64,000 nucleotides of DNA, taken from positions 26,687 to 90,686 of the forward strand of contig JAEWFA010000012.1 in NCBI GenBank assembly GCA_023389055.1. Reading direction: 5' to 3'. Shown here piece after piece: positions 25,347 through 33,660 of this stretch. The stretch comes from Pseudomonadota bacterium. GTDB taxonomy: Bacteria; Pseudomonadota; Gammaproteobacteria; Burkholderiales; Burkholderiaceae_E. The position numbers and the translations under genes are program-made. The notes below the pieces were generated by a model. It made no database searches and had not been told where the DNA came from. It saw only the letters and a program-made list of their open reading frames with translations. The stretch's first letter is position 1. Every line of letters begins with the position of its first letter.

Positions 25347-26333
25347 ATGCGACGCGTGCCGCTCTACAGCCGTTCGAGCCGGACCGCAGATGCGCCCGAC
25401 GACGCTGCTGCGTCCGCTTCGCGCCAAACGCCGCCGGCGGACTACCGAGCGTCGTCGCGCGACGACGGTACCGCGCGCACCGATCGCACAGCCGACGCCG
25501 CGGGCGGCATCGCGGGCCAGACGCTCCGGTTGCAACTGCACCGCTGGGCGAAATCGCACTCGCGCAGCCTGCTCGCCGCCGGCGCTGCGCTACTGATCGC
25601 GGCGCTCTTCGCCGTCTCGTGGATGGCCCCGCCGCCGGCGCGGGTCCTGACGCAGCACGACATCGACCAGGCCGTTCTGCACACGCTGCAGGCCAACGCC
25701 CTGCCGTCGGCGGCGGCACGCGCCTGGCAGGTGATCCGCCCTTCGGTCGTGCGCGTGCGAGCGCTCGATCCCGCGAAGGACGACGACTCCGACACGGAGC
25801 GCAACGTCGGAACCGGCGTCGTCATCGTCGACACGGGAACGATCCTCACCAACCTGCACGTCGTCTTCGGGGCGCCGCGACTCGAAGTCGAATTCGCCGA
25901 CGGCTCGGTTTCGGAGGCGACGATCGCCGGGCTCGAGCCCGACCAGGACCTGGCCGTCCTGCAGGCGAAGACGATACCCGATGACCTGAAGGCGGCGACG
26001 ATGCGCAGCACCAGCGACTTGTCGGTAGGCGATGCCGTCGTCGCCGTAGGGTTCCCCTTCGGCATCGGGCCTACCGCAACGGCCGGAATCATCTCGGGCC
26101 TGCGCCGAGAATTCCGCTCGCCCGAGGGCAAGCGGCTCCTCACGAACCTGATCCAGTTCGACGCCGCCGCAAACCCGGGCAACTCGGGCGGACCGCTCGT
26201 CACCGCGCAAGGCGAAGTCGTCGGAATCGTCACCGCGATCATGAATCCCACCGAGCAACGCGTGTTCATCGGCATCGGCTTCGCCGTGCCGATCGAAACC
26301 GCCGCCGCATCGGCCGGAATGTCGCCTTTCTGA
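25347..26333 (+). CDS. Membrane-anchored trypsin-like serine protease (S1C-type)
   Basis: A 328-residue protease. A basic, disordered N-terminus is followed by one membrane helix (about 75-92), placing the protease domain in the periplasm. The catalytic triad is intact: LTNLHVVF with His171, EPDQDLAVL with Asp201, and NPGNSGGPL with Ser280. No PDZ domain follows; the protein stops just after the protease fold, so it is shorter than DegP or DegS. It begins 19 bases ahead of the MoxR gene. A role in envelope quality control or in processing for the MoxR/VWA set is inferred. Confidence 0.88.
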   Translation: MRRVPLYSRSSRTADAPDDAAASASRQTPPADYRASSRDDGTARTDRTADAAGGIAGQTLRLQLHRWAKSHSRSLLAAGAALLIAALFAVSWMAPPPARVLTQHDIDQAVLHTLQANALPSAAARAWQVIRPSVVRVRALDPAKDDDSDTERNVGTGVVIVDTGTILTNLHVVFGAPRLEVEFADGSVSEATIAGLEPDQDLAVLQAKTIPDDLKAATMRSTSDLSVGDAVVAVGFPFGIGPTATAGIISGLRREFRSPEGKRLLTNLIQFDAAANPGNSGGPLVTAQGEVVGIVTAIMNPTEQRVFIGIGFAVPIETAAASAGMSPF

Positions 26334-26352
26334 CCGCACCGGAACCGCCGCC

Positions 26353-27393
26353 ATGAATCCCGAGAACGATCGTCCTGCAACGACAGGAGCGCCGGTCGAC
26401 GAAGACGTCGCCGAAGAGATGCAACGCGTTCTCTACGAGGTCAAGCGCGTCGTCGTCGGGCAGGACCGCTTCCTGGAGCGCGTGCTGGTCGCGATGCTCG
26501 CGCAGGGACACCTGTTGGTGGAAGGCGTGCCGGGCCTGGCCAAGACGCTGACGATCAAGACGCTGGCGCGAACGATCCGCGGCAGCTTCCGTCGAATCCA
26601 GTTCACGCCCGACCTCGTTCCGGCCGACCTTGTCGGCACGCGCATCTACAACCAGAAGACGAGCGAATTCGCCACCGTGCTCGGCCCGGTATTCGCGAAC
26701 CTGCTGCTCGCCGACGAGATCAACCGTGCGCCCGCGAAGGTGCAGAGCGCGCTGCTCGAGGTGATGGAGGAAAGGCAGGTCACGATCGCCGGGCAGACGC
26801 ACAAGGTACCCGAGCCCTTTCTCGTCATGGCCACGCAGAACCCGATCGAGACCGAGGGCACCTATCCGCTGCCCGAGGCGCAGGTCGACCGCTTCATGAT
26901 GAAGGTGCTCGTGGGCTACCCGAGCGAGGAAGAGGAGTTCGTGATCGTCGAGCGCGTCACCGGCGCCGAGGTCGGGATTTCGTCGGTGACCAGCACCGAG
27001 CGACTGGCCGAGTTGCAGCGTGCCTGCCGGCGCGTGTACGTCGATCCGTCGCTCGTGCAATACGCCGTGCGCGTCGTGTTCGCCACTCGCGAGCCGGCGC
27101 GATTCGGCCTGGACGATCTCGGCCGGCTGCTCGCCTTCGGCGCAAGCCCGCGAGCGACGATCCACCTGATCGAGGGCGCCCGCGCGCTGGCGTGCCTGCG
27201 CGGTCGCCCGTACGCGCTGCCGGAGGACGTCGTCGACCTGGTTCCCGACGTGCTTCGCCATCGGCTCGTGCTGTCCTACGAGGCGCTCGCCGAGGCAATG
27301 TCGCCCGACCAGATCATTCGGCGAATCATCGCTGCGGTGCCGGCGCCGGAAGCGCCGCTCGAAGCCCATGTCGACGCAAGCCTCCTCCGGTGA
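26353..27393 (+). CDS. MoxR-family AAA+ ATPase (first copy)
   Basis: A 346-residue AAA+ chaperone-like ATPase. Walker A is GVPGLAKT (58-65), Walker B LLLADEINRAP (Asp121/Glu122) and sensor 1 ATQNPIETEGTYPLPEAQ near 157-174, all MoxR signatures. It overlaps the next gene (DUF58) by 26 bases. MoxR proteins act with DUF58 and VWA partners to insert metal or mature protein complexes in the envelope, but targets are known only in a few cases. This is one of two MoxR sets in the window. Confidence 0.93.
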   Translation: MNPENDRPATTGAPVDEDVAEEMQRVLYEVKRVVVGQDRFLERVLVAMLAQGHLLVEGVPGLAKTLTIKTLARTIRGSFRRIQFTPDLVPADLVGTRIYNQKTSEFATVLGPVFANLLLADEINRAPAKVQSALLEVMEERQVTIAGQTHKVPEPFLVMATQNPIETEGTYPLPEAQVDRFMMKVLVGYPSEEEEFVIVERVTGAEVGISSVTSTERLAELQRACRRVYVDPSLVQYAVRVVFATREPARFGLDDLGRLLAFGASPRATIHLIEGARALACLRGRPYALPEDVVDLVPDVLRHRLVLSYEALAEAMSPDQIIRRIIAAVPAPEAPLEAHVDASLLR

Positions 27394-28324
27394 TCGGTCC
27401 GCCGGCGCGGAGCAGATCCTGCGCCGCCTCGAGTGGACCGTGCTGCGCCGCCTCGACGGCCTGCTGCAGGGCGACTACCGGACGCTGTTCCGCGGCGTCG
27501 GGCTCGACCTCGCCGACCTGCGTGAATACCAGCACCACGACGACGTGCGCTACATCGACTGGAACGTCACGGCACGCCTGCAGACGCCCTACGTGCGCGA
27601 GTACACGGAGTCGCGCGAGATCGCCGCCTGGATGCTGCTGGACCTGAGCGCATCCATCGATTTCGGATCGGGTCGGACCAGCAAGCACGACGTCGCACGC
27701 GATTTCGTCGCGGTGCTCTCGCGCCTGCTCACGCGCCATGGCAACCGCGTGGGCGCACTGTTCTACGGAGACGGGGTCGAATCGATGCTGCCGGCACGCA
27801 GCGGCCGCACGCAGGTGCTGCAACTGCTGCACCGGATCACGCATCGCCCGCCTGCGGCGAGAACCCACGGCACCGACCTGCGCGAACTGTTGCATGCGGC
27901 CTCGCAGGCCATCCGCAAACGCTCGCTCGTCTTCGTGGTGTCCGACTTCTTCTCGGCGCCCGGTTGGGCCTCGCCGCTCGCACATCTCGTACAACGGCAC
28001 GAGGTCATCGCGGTGCGGTTGTACGACCCGCTGGAGCATCGGCTGCCCGACCTCGGACTCGTCACCCTGCAGGACTCGGAGACCGGCGAGCAGCTGTTCG
28101 TCGACACGCACGACTTCGCTTTCCGACACCGCTTCGCGAAGGCGGCCGAACGGCGCGAGAACGCGCTTCGCGAGGCTTTCGGCGCGGCCGGCGTCGACGT
28201 TCTCGAATTGTCCACCGGCGACGACCTCGTCGATGCGCTGCTGCGCTTCGCCGATCTGCGAAAACAGCGCGGCCGCTTCGGCGCCTGCACGCCCGTCGCC
28301 GCCAACCCGGGGAGCGTGCGATGA
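27368..28324 (+). CDS. DUF58 domain protein (MoxR partner)
   Basis: A 318-residue soluble DUF58 protein. GLDLADLREYQHHDDVRYIDWNVTARLQTPYVREY near 44-78 is the family signature, and DLSASIDFGS near 92 is a VWA-like MIDAS start. It overlaps the moxR 3' end by 26 bases and the next start by ATGA, so MoxR, DUF58 and the VWA protein are translated together. Unlike the second DUF58 copy at 52337 it has no N-terminal membrane helices. Confidence 0.9.
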   Translation: MSTQASSGDRSAGAEQILRRLEWTVLRRLDGLLQGDYRTLFRGVGLDLADLREYQHHDDVRYIDWNVTARLQTPYVREYTESREIAAWMLLDLSASIDFGSGRTSKHDVARDFVAVLSRLLTRHGNRVGALFYGDGVESMLPARSGRTQVLQLLHRITHRPPAARTHGTDLRELLHAASQAIRKRSLVFVVSDFFSAPGWASPLAHLVQRHEVIAVRLYDPLEHRLPDLGLVTLQDSETGEQLFVDTHDFAFRHRFAKAAERRENALREAFGAAGVDVLELSTGDDLVDALLRFADLRKQRGRFGACTPVAANPGSVR

Positions 28325-29358
28325 GCTTCCTATGGCCCCATCTGCTGTGGCTGCTCGCCGCAGTTCCCCTGCTGGTCGCCCTCTACTTCTGGACGCTGTC
28401 GCGTCGCAAGAAGGTGGCGGTCCGATACTCGGGGCTCGAGATCGTGCGCGAAGCGGCCAGCCGCCAGCGGTGGCGCCGACACGTCCCCCCACTGCTGCTG
28501 CTGGTCGCGATCACGACGCTGCTCCTTGCGGTTGCCCGCCCGAGCGCGGTCGTGACGCTGCCGTCCAAGCACGACACGGTGATCCTCACGATGGATGTCT
28601 CGGGCAGCATGCGGGCCAGCGACGTTGCCCCGACGCGGCTCGGTGCGGCGCAGCTGGCGGCGCGTTCGTTCGTCGAGCAGCAGCCGCACAGCACCCGCGT
28701 GGGAATCGTCACCTTCGGCGGCGGCGCCGCACTCGTGCAGCCGCCCACGCAGAGCCGCGAAGACCTGCTCGCCGCGATCGACCGCTTCGAGCTGCAGCGC
28801 GGCACCGCGGTCGGCGCCGGAATCCTGATGTCGCTGAAGACGATCTTCCCGGACCAGGAACTCGAACTGCCCTCGGTCGACGCGCGACGCGCCGCCAAGG
28901 CAACTTCGCTCGACATTCCGCAAAGGCCGGCAAGCGAGCCGCCGAAGGCAGTGGCTCCCGGTTCGTACACCTCGGCGGTCATCATCCTTCTGTCGGATGG
29001 CCAGACGACTACCGGCCCCGACCCGCTCGAGGCGGCGAAACTGGCGGCGGACCGGGGCGTGCGGATCTACACGGTGGGCATCGGCACGCCCAACGGGGAA
29101 ATCCTGATCGGCGACGGTTGGTCGATGCGCGTGCGGCTGGACGAGGAGGCGCTCAAGGCGATCGCCAGGACGACCGACGGCGAGTACTTCTACGCGGCCA
29201 CGGCGAACGACCTGAAGCGCGTCTACGACTCGCTGACGAGCAAGTTCGTGTTCGAGACGCGCGACACCGAGATCACTTCGTTGTTCGCCGCGGTGGCTGC
29301 GGTATTCGCCGTGGCGTCCGCGCTGCTGTCGATGTTGTGGTTCAACCGGGTGCTTTGA
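28321..29358 (+). CDS. VWA-domain membrane protein, BatA-like
   Basis: A 345-residue protein with two N-terminal helices (about 5-24 and 56-73), a periplasmic or cytoplasmic VWA domain, and one C-terminal helix (about 318-338). The metal-binding motif is intact as MDVSGSM (91-97), and VIILLSDGQTTTGPDPLEAA near 220 carries the Asp of the same site. It closes the moxR-DUF58-VWA operon. Only one VWA gene follows, where Bat operons elsewhere have batA-E. Its 3' end overlaps the convergent kinase gene by 17 bases. Confidence 0.9.
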   Translation: MSFLWPHLLWLLAAVPLLVALYFWTLSRRKKVAVRYSGLEIVREAASRQRWRRHVPPLLLLVAITTLLLAVARPSAVVTLPSKHDTVILTMDVSGSMRASDVAPTRLGAAQLAARSFVEQQPHSTRVGIVTFGGGAALVQPPTQSREDLLAAIDRFELQRGTAVGAGILMSLKTIFPDQELELPSVDARRAAKATSLDIPQRPASEPPKAVAPGSYTSAVIILLSDGQTTTGPDPLEAAKLAADRGVRIYTVGIGTPNGEILIGDGWSMRVRLDEEALKAIARTTDGEYFYAATANDLKRVYDSLTSKFVFETRDTEITSLFAAVAAVFAVASALLSMLWFNRVL

Positions 29359-30382
29359 CCGCCTCCAGCGCAGGCTCGGCCATCGCCGCCACCTGCTCGC
29401 GCAGCTCCAGCACGCGATCCTGCCAGTAGCGCTGCGTGCCGAACCACGGAAACGCGGCCGGGAACGCCGGGTCCTCCCAGCGCCGCGCGATCCACGCGGA
29501 ATAGTGCACGAGCCGCAACGTTCGCAGCGGCTCGACGAGCTGCAGCTCGCGGCGGTCCAGCTCGATGAAGTCCTCGTAGCCGGCGAGCACGGCCGACAGC
29601 TGCCGCGTCATCGACGCGCGGTCCCCCGACAGCAGCATCCACAAGTCCTGCACGGCCGGGCCGTTGCGCGCGTCGTCGAAGTCCACGAAGTGAGGGCCCT
29701 CGTCGGTCCACAGGATGTTGCCGGCATGACAGTCGCCGTGCAGCTTGCGCGAGGGCACGTCGCCCGCGCGGTCGAATGCAGCCCGCACCGCTTCGAGCGC
29801 CAGGTCGACGATGCCGGTCCACGCGGGTCGAAGCTCCGACGGGACGAAGTCGTTTTCCAGCAGCCAGTCGCGGGGCTCGCGGCCGAACGTCTCGACGTCC
29901 AGCGCGGGCCGCTCGACGAAGGCAGCGGTGCCGGTAGCCTCGTGAATGCGGCCGATGAAGCGGCCGATCCGCTCGAGCGTGTTCGCGTCGTCGAGTTCCG
30001 GGGCGCGACCGCCGCGACGCGGATAGACGGCGAAGCGATGACCGCCGTACCGGGCGAGCGTGGGCGAGAGGTTCACGGCGCAGGAGCCGGCAACGCCGTC
30101 CGGCGCGGCTTCGAGGCGCATCGGCGCGACCACCGGAATCTCGCGCGCGGCGAGCCCGGCGACGAACGCGTGCTCCTCGGCGATCTGCGCGTCGCTCCAG
30201 CGCCCGGGGCGGTAGAACTTCGCGACGATCGAAGCCCCGCTCTCGAGGCCCACCAGGTAGACGCGGTTCTCGTAGCTGTTCAGCGCAAGGAACCGGCCGT
30301 CGCCGCGCAGCCCGACCGCCTCGAGCGCGTCGAGCATCCGGTCGGGGGTGAGATCGGCGTAGGGGCGGTCGGGCGAGTTCAT
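29342..30382 (-). CDS. srkA: Stress response kinase A (SrkA/YihE-like)
   Basis: A 346-residue Ser/Thr-kinase-like protein of the choline-kinase fold. LNSYENRVYLVGLESG near 34 binds nucleotide, KLHGDCHAGNILW near 215-227 is the catalytic loop and HFVDFDDARNGPAVQDLWMLL near 232 the metal site. YAD-TPD at the N-terminus and YWQDRVLELREQV at the C-terminus match SrkA. In E. coli, SrkA protects against death under envelope and oxidative stress. It is convergent with the VWA gene, sharing 17 bases. Confidence 0.92.
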   Translation of the reverse strand: MNSPDRPYADLTPDRMLDALEAVGLRGDGRFLALNSYENRVYLVGLESGASIVAKFYRPGRWSDAQIAEEHAFVAGLAAREIPVVAPMRLEAAPDGVAGSCAVNLSPTLARYGGHRFAVYPRRGGRAPELDDANTLERIGRFIGRIHEATGTAAFVERPALDVETFGREPRDWLLENDFVPSELRPAWTGIVDLALEAVRAAFDRAGDVPSRKLHGDCHAGNILWTDEGPHFVDFDDARNGPAVQDLWMLLSGDRASMTRQLSAVLAGYEDFIELDRRELQLVEPLRTLRLVHYSAWIARRWEDPAFPAAFPWFGTQRYWQDRVLELREQVAAMAEPALEAVKAPG

Positions 30383-30426
30383 TGCGATAGGCTACGCGAT
30401 CGCTCGCCCGCCGCGCGAGCCCGCGC

Positions 30427-30774
30427 TCACACCTGGCGCGTCGCTGCGTCGTGCCGCTGCATGACGTCGATCGCCAGCGCGGAGTGCGCGTAGGCGCCTC
30501 CGGCCCGCATCTCGGCGGCGACCCAGATCGCTTCCATGATCTCCTGTTCGCTCGCCCCGTGGCGCAACGCCGCTTCGGTGTGGCCGCGGATGCAGTACGG
30601 GCATTGCGTGGTGTGGGCGACGGCAACGGCAATCAGTTGCTTGGTCTTGCCCGGCAGCGCGCCGTCGGCGAACACCGTCTCGCTGAACTTGCGGAACGCC
30701 GCAAGCGGTTCGGGGGCGAGTTCGCGCCGCTTGCGCGAAATCTCGGCGTTCGACGGGGGAAACAGGGGATCCAC
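30427..30774 (-). CDS. AhpD-like carboxymuconolactone decarboxylase family protein
   Basis: A 115-residue small protein of the CMD/AhpD fold. HTTQCPYCIRGHTEAALRHG near 54-73 has the redox CxxC plus His expected of peroxidase-type members. The GTG at 30774 is chosen with GAGG six bases upstream; the longer frame upstream overlaps the next region and lacks support. The likely activity is thiol-dependent peroxide or alkylhydroperoxide handling, but decarboxylase-like relatives share the fold. Confidence 0.82.
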   Translation of the reverse strand: MDPLFPPSNAEISRKRRELAPEPLAAFRKFSETVFADGALPGKTKQLIAVAVAHTTQCPYCIRGHTEAALRHGASEQEIMEAIWVAAEMRAGGAYAHSALAIDVMQRHDAATRQV

Positions 30775-30883
30775 GACGGGCCTCGCGTCAGCTGGGAAGG
30801 AGACCCGATATTGCGATTCGCGACGCTGGCGGGGCTGCAGAGACAGCAAGCGCGGCGCGGACTCCCGCCTCGTACCCGGCTTG

Positions 30884-31345
30884 CTACCAGCCCCAGAGCA
30901 GGCGACGCGCAACCCATCCGACGAGGCCGTCGGCATCGCGGATCTTCGCCCAGTCGCCCTTGTGCGCGAGCGTGCTCAGCACGTCGCCGTAGTTCGCCCT
31001 GCCGAGGACACGCGTCGCCGTGCTCGGGCCTTTGCGGATGTTGGCGACCGTTGCCTTGACGACGAAATGCGGCGTGTTGCCCGTCAGCGGCCGGTAGACC
31101 CACCCCTTGTCGTTCTCGAAATCCTTCACCTGGAGCCACTTGCCCTTGCGCCCGAGGACCTGCAGCGGATAACCGCGGCTGAGCAGCCAGATGCTGTCGT
31201 GACCGGTACCCGGCCCGGTGCGCATGTTGATCTCGGGCCGGTCGACGCTGACCATCTCGCGCGCCTGCACGGGCGCGAGGACACCGGCAACGAGTGCGAC
31301 GAGCAGCGCCGCAAGGGCGACGAAGAACTTCGAGGAAGTGGTCAT
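30884..31345 (-). CDS. Exported bacterial SH3-domain protein
   Basis: A 153-residue exported protein. A clear signal peptide (hydrophobic core FFVALAALLVALVAGVLA) ends near APVQA-RE, residue 29. Two bacterial SH3 repeats follow: INMRTGPGTGHDSIWLLSRGYPLQVL and, after about 65 residues, ANIRKGPSTATRVLGRANYGD, each ending in a W-x-K/R-like strand. Such domains bind peptidoglycan or metals in the periplasm. ATG 31345 is chosen, with AGGAG 11 bases upstream; a second ATG lies at 31369. It is divergent from the cytochrome c gene. Confidence 0.85.
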   Translation of the reverse strand: MTTSSKFFVALAALLVALVAGVLAPVQAREMVSVDRPEINMRTGPGTGHDSIWLLSRGYPLQVLGRKGKWLQVKDFENDKGWVYRPLTGNTPHFVVKATVANIRKGPSTATRVLGRANYGDVLSTLAHKGDWAKIRDADGLVGWVARRLLWGW

Positions 31346-31484
31346 CGGATGAGTGGCTCCTGTGTGCAAGCGGCGGCAACGGCAGGCCGAGCGCCGAACC
31401 CGAAGCTAACAAGCCCGGGCGCAGGAGTCGAGCCCCGATGTCCGCTGTCTTGCTTCGTCGCATCGACGAACGCCGCCGTCGGCG

Positions 31485-31504
31485 CGCTTGACGAAGGTCA
31501 AGCG
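31485..31504 (+). promoter_or_regulatory. FNR/FixK-type box upstream of cytochrome c gene
   Basis: The core TTGAC-GAAG-GTCAA (31488-31501) extends to a perfect 20-base inverted repeat, CGCTTGAC-GAAG-GTCAAGCG. It fits the FNR/FixK/DNR family consensus TTGA-N6-TCAA. A -10-like CATGTT lies at 31523-31528, which would put the site at about -41.5 from transcription start, the class II activator position. The binding factor is inferred. Confidence 0.65.
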
Positions 31505-31561
31505 GCGAAAACCGCGCCGTTTCATGTTGAGCGGCGATCCACTAGCCTGCTGGAGGGCTCC

Positions 31562-31981
31562 ATGAACGCGGGAATCCGGAACCATCTTCTGCTTGCCGTT
31601 GCGTTGTCCGCGTGTGCCGCCGCCCAGGCACAGGGAACACCGGCCGATGCCGGCAAGCGGGAGTACGACTCGAACTGCGCCAACTGCCATGGCGTCGACG
31701 GCAAGGGCCATGGCCCGTACAACGAATTCCTGCAACGCAGCGCCCCCGACCTGACGAAGCTCGCCGCGCGCAATGGCGGGGTGTTTCCGCTTTCGCGCGT
31801 CTACGAGGTGATCGAAGGCGCAGGCGCCGCTCACGGCTCGCGCGACATGCCGATCTGGGGTCAGGACTACAAGGTCCGAGCCGGCGAGTACTACATGGAC
31901 GTACCCTACGACCCCGAGGTATACGTCCGCACGCGGATTCTCGCGCTCATCGAGTATGTGAACCGGCTCCAGCAGCGATAG
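31562..31981 (+). CDS. Periplasmic c-type cytochrome
   Basis: A 139-residue class I cytochrome c. A signal peptide ends near AAQAQG (residue 25). CANCH (39-43) binds one haem and Met96 in RDMPIWG is the likely sixth ligand. It matches small 'cytochrome c' proteins that feed terminal oxidases or other periplasmic reductases. GGAGG lies five bases before ATG 31562. An FNR-family box upstream suggests oxygen- or nitrogen-oxide-dependent expression. Its stop codon merges into a strong TTCG-loop hairpin. Confidence 0.9.
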   Translation: MNAGIRNHLLLAVALSACAAAQAQGTPADAGKREYDSNCANCHGVDGKGHGPYNEFLQRSAPDLTKLAARNGGVFPLSRVYEVIEGAGAAHGSRDMPIWGQDYKVRAGEYYMDVPYDPEVYVRTRILALIEYVNRLQQR

Positions 31982-32033
31982 CGCCGCATTCGTGCGGCGC
32001 CGCCCCGGGAGGTCTCATGGGAACGCCCGGGGC
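31981..32033. terminator. Two adjacent hairpins between cytochrome c and fixX genes
   Basis: The first hairpin is GCGCCGCA-TTCG-TGCGGCGC (31981-32000), a perfect 8-bp stem with a TTCG loop. The second pairs GCCCCGGG (32002-32009) with CCCGGGGC (32026-32033). They fill the 61-base gap between convergent stops at 31981 and 32043, so together they probably end both transcripts. Confidence 0.7.
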
Positions 32034-32042
32034 AGTCGGCGC

Positions 32043-32327
32043 TCAACCGAACTTGTACAGCACGCCGTAGCCGCCGCGCGGATAGGCCCAGTCGACGTTG
32101 AAGTGCTCGTTGCACACGAGCCGGCATGTGCCGCACTCCAGGCAGCCGTCGGTGGACAGCACGACGCCGCCGCCTTCGCCGACCGTGTAGCAACCGGCCG
32201 GACAGGCCCACGTGCACGCCGGCGTTTCGCAGTCGCGACAGACCTCGGGGTCTTTCAGCCGCACGTGCGAATGCCCTTCGTCGACCCGATAGCGGTTCTC
32301 GAAAAGCTTCTCCTCGACCTTGATCAT
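32043..32327 (-). CDS. fixX: Ferredoxin-like protein FixX
   Basis: A 94-residue iron-sulphur protein. Nine cysteines are visible (30, 33, 38, 42, 46, 62, 65, 68, 72), including GCLECGTCRLVC, enough for the single 4Fe-4S cluster known in FixX plus extra cysteines. It passes electrons to or from FixC at the membrane quinone pool. ATG 32327 overlaps the fixC stop as ATGA. It is the last gene of fixABCX. Confidence 0.93.
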   Translation of the reverse strand: MIKVEEKLFENRYRVDEGHSHVRLKDPEVCRDCETPACTWACPAGCYTVGEGGGVVLSTDGCLECGTCRLVCNEHFNVDWAYPRGGYGVLYKFG

Positions 32328-33622
32328 CGCAGGGCCCTCATCAGCTTGATGGCGTCGCCGAACAGTCCGAAGCGCGATCGCTTCGCGACGAAGTCGCGCT
32401 TGATCTGCTTCTCCTTGGTGAGCTTGTCGACGCCGTCCACCTTCAGCAGCGTGTGCGCCGCTCGCGACATCAACTCCGGATACGTCGTGAGGAACTGGCG
32501 GTTGCCGTGCAGGATCTCCGGCACGTCGCGGTACTTCTTCAGGTCCTTCATCACGAAGCTCGCCTCGAGCGCCTTGCGGTAGCGCTTCAGGTTGGCCGCC
32601 GTGAACGCCTTGCCCTCGTCGCGCAGCTTCACGATCGTCTCGGCGGCCAGCCGCCCCGTGGTCATCGCCAGGTTCGAGCCCTCGCGGTGCACCGCGTTGA
32701 CGAATCCGCCCGAGTCGCCGCAGATCACCCAGCCTTCGCCGTGCACCAGCGGGATCGCGTTGTAGCCGCCCTCGGGAATCAGGTGCGCCGAGTACTCCTT
32801 CACCTCGGAGCCGGCGATCAGCGGCTTCACCGACGGGTGCTGCTTCAGCTCCTCGAGCAACTGGTACGGAGTGACGCGCACCTTGCGAAAGTCGTCGACC
32901 ATGCATCCCACGCCGATCGATACCGACTCCTTGTTGGTGTAGAGGAAGCCCGTCCCGACCATTCCCCTGGTGATCTTGCCGAGCATCTCGATGACGACGC
33001 CGTTGTCGCCCGAGACGTTGAAGCGTTCCTCGATCGTCGCCTTCGGCAGGAAGTGCATCTCCTTCACTGCGAGCGCGACGTCCTTCGCCTGGATCGCCGG
33101 ACGAAGCCCGGACTTCGTCGCGACCAGCGAATTCACGCCGTCGGCGAGGACGACGACGTCGGCACGGATGTCGCCGTTGGACCGGTCGGTACGAACGCCG
33201 ACGACGCGCTCGCCTTCCTTCAGCAACTCGACGACGGTGGTCTCGCAGATCAACAAGGCGCCTGCGTCCTGCACCTTCTTCGAGAACCACTTGTCGAGGT
33301 TGGCCCGGATCACCGTATAACGCGTCGGCTGCTCGTCGGAGTCGCTGGCGCCGCGATAGTGCGAGCCGACGTGCGAACGGTCGTCCATCAGCCACATGCG
33401 CTGCTCGATGACCGCGCGCTCGAGCGGCGCCTGCTTGCGGCAGTTCGGGATTACTGCCTCGAGCGCGTCGACGTACAGGATCGCGCCCTGCACGTTCTTC
33501 GAGCCCGGGTACTCGCCGCGCTCGAGCTGCAGCACCTTCATTCCGGCCTTGGCCATCAGGTAGGCGGCGGTGTTGCCCGAAGGGCCGGCACCCACGACGA
33601 TCGCGTCGAATTTTTCGGCCAT
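32324..33622 (-). CDS. fixC: FixC flavoprotein-quinone oxidoreductase
   Basis: A 432-residue FAD protein of the ETF-ubiquinone-oxidoreductase family. IVVGAGPSGNTAAYLMAKAG (8-27) binds FAD, KEMHFLPKATIEERF lies near 188 and GDSGGFVNAVHREGSNLAMTTG near 300 is the second FAD contact. FixC accepts electrons from FixAB and reduces quinone while FixAB also reduces ferredoxin or flavodoxin (electron bifurcation known for Azotobacter and related Fix complexes). GAGGAG precedes the ATG by about five bases. Confidence 0.95.
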   Translation of the reverse strand: MAEKFDAIVVGAGPSGNTAAYLMAKAGMKVLQLERGEYPGSKNVQGAILYVDALEAVIPNCRKQAPLERAVIEQRMWLMDDRSHVGSHYRGASDSDEQPTRYTVIRANLDKWFSKKVQDAGALLICETTVVELLKEGERVVGVRTDRSNGDIRADVVVLADGVNSLVATKSGLRPAIQAKDVALAVKEMHFLPKATIEERFNVSGDNGVVIEMLGKITRGMVGTGFLYTNKESVSIGVGCMVDDFRKVRVTPYQLLEELKQHPSVKPLIAGSEVKEYSAHLIPEGGYNAIPLVHGEGWVICGDSGGFVNAVHREGSNLAMTTGRLAAETIVKLRDEGKAFTAANLKRYRKALEASFVMKDLKKYRDVPEILHGNRQFLTTYPELMSRAAHTLLKVDGVDKLTKEKQIKRDFVAKRSRFGLFGDAIKLMRALR

Positions 33623-33660
33623 GTTCGCTCCTCGTGCCTGATTCGGTGCGGGGCGGCGGG

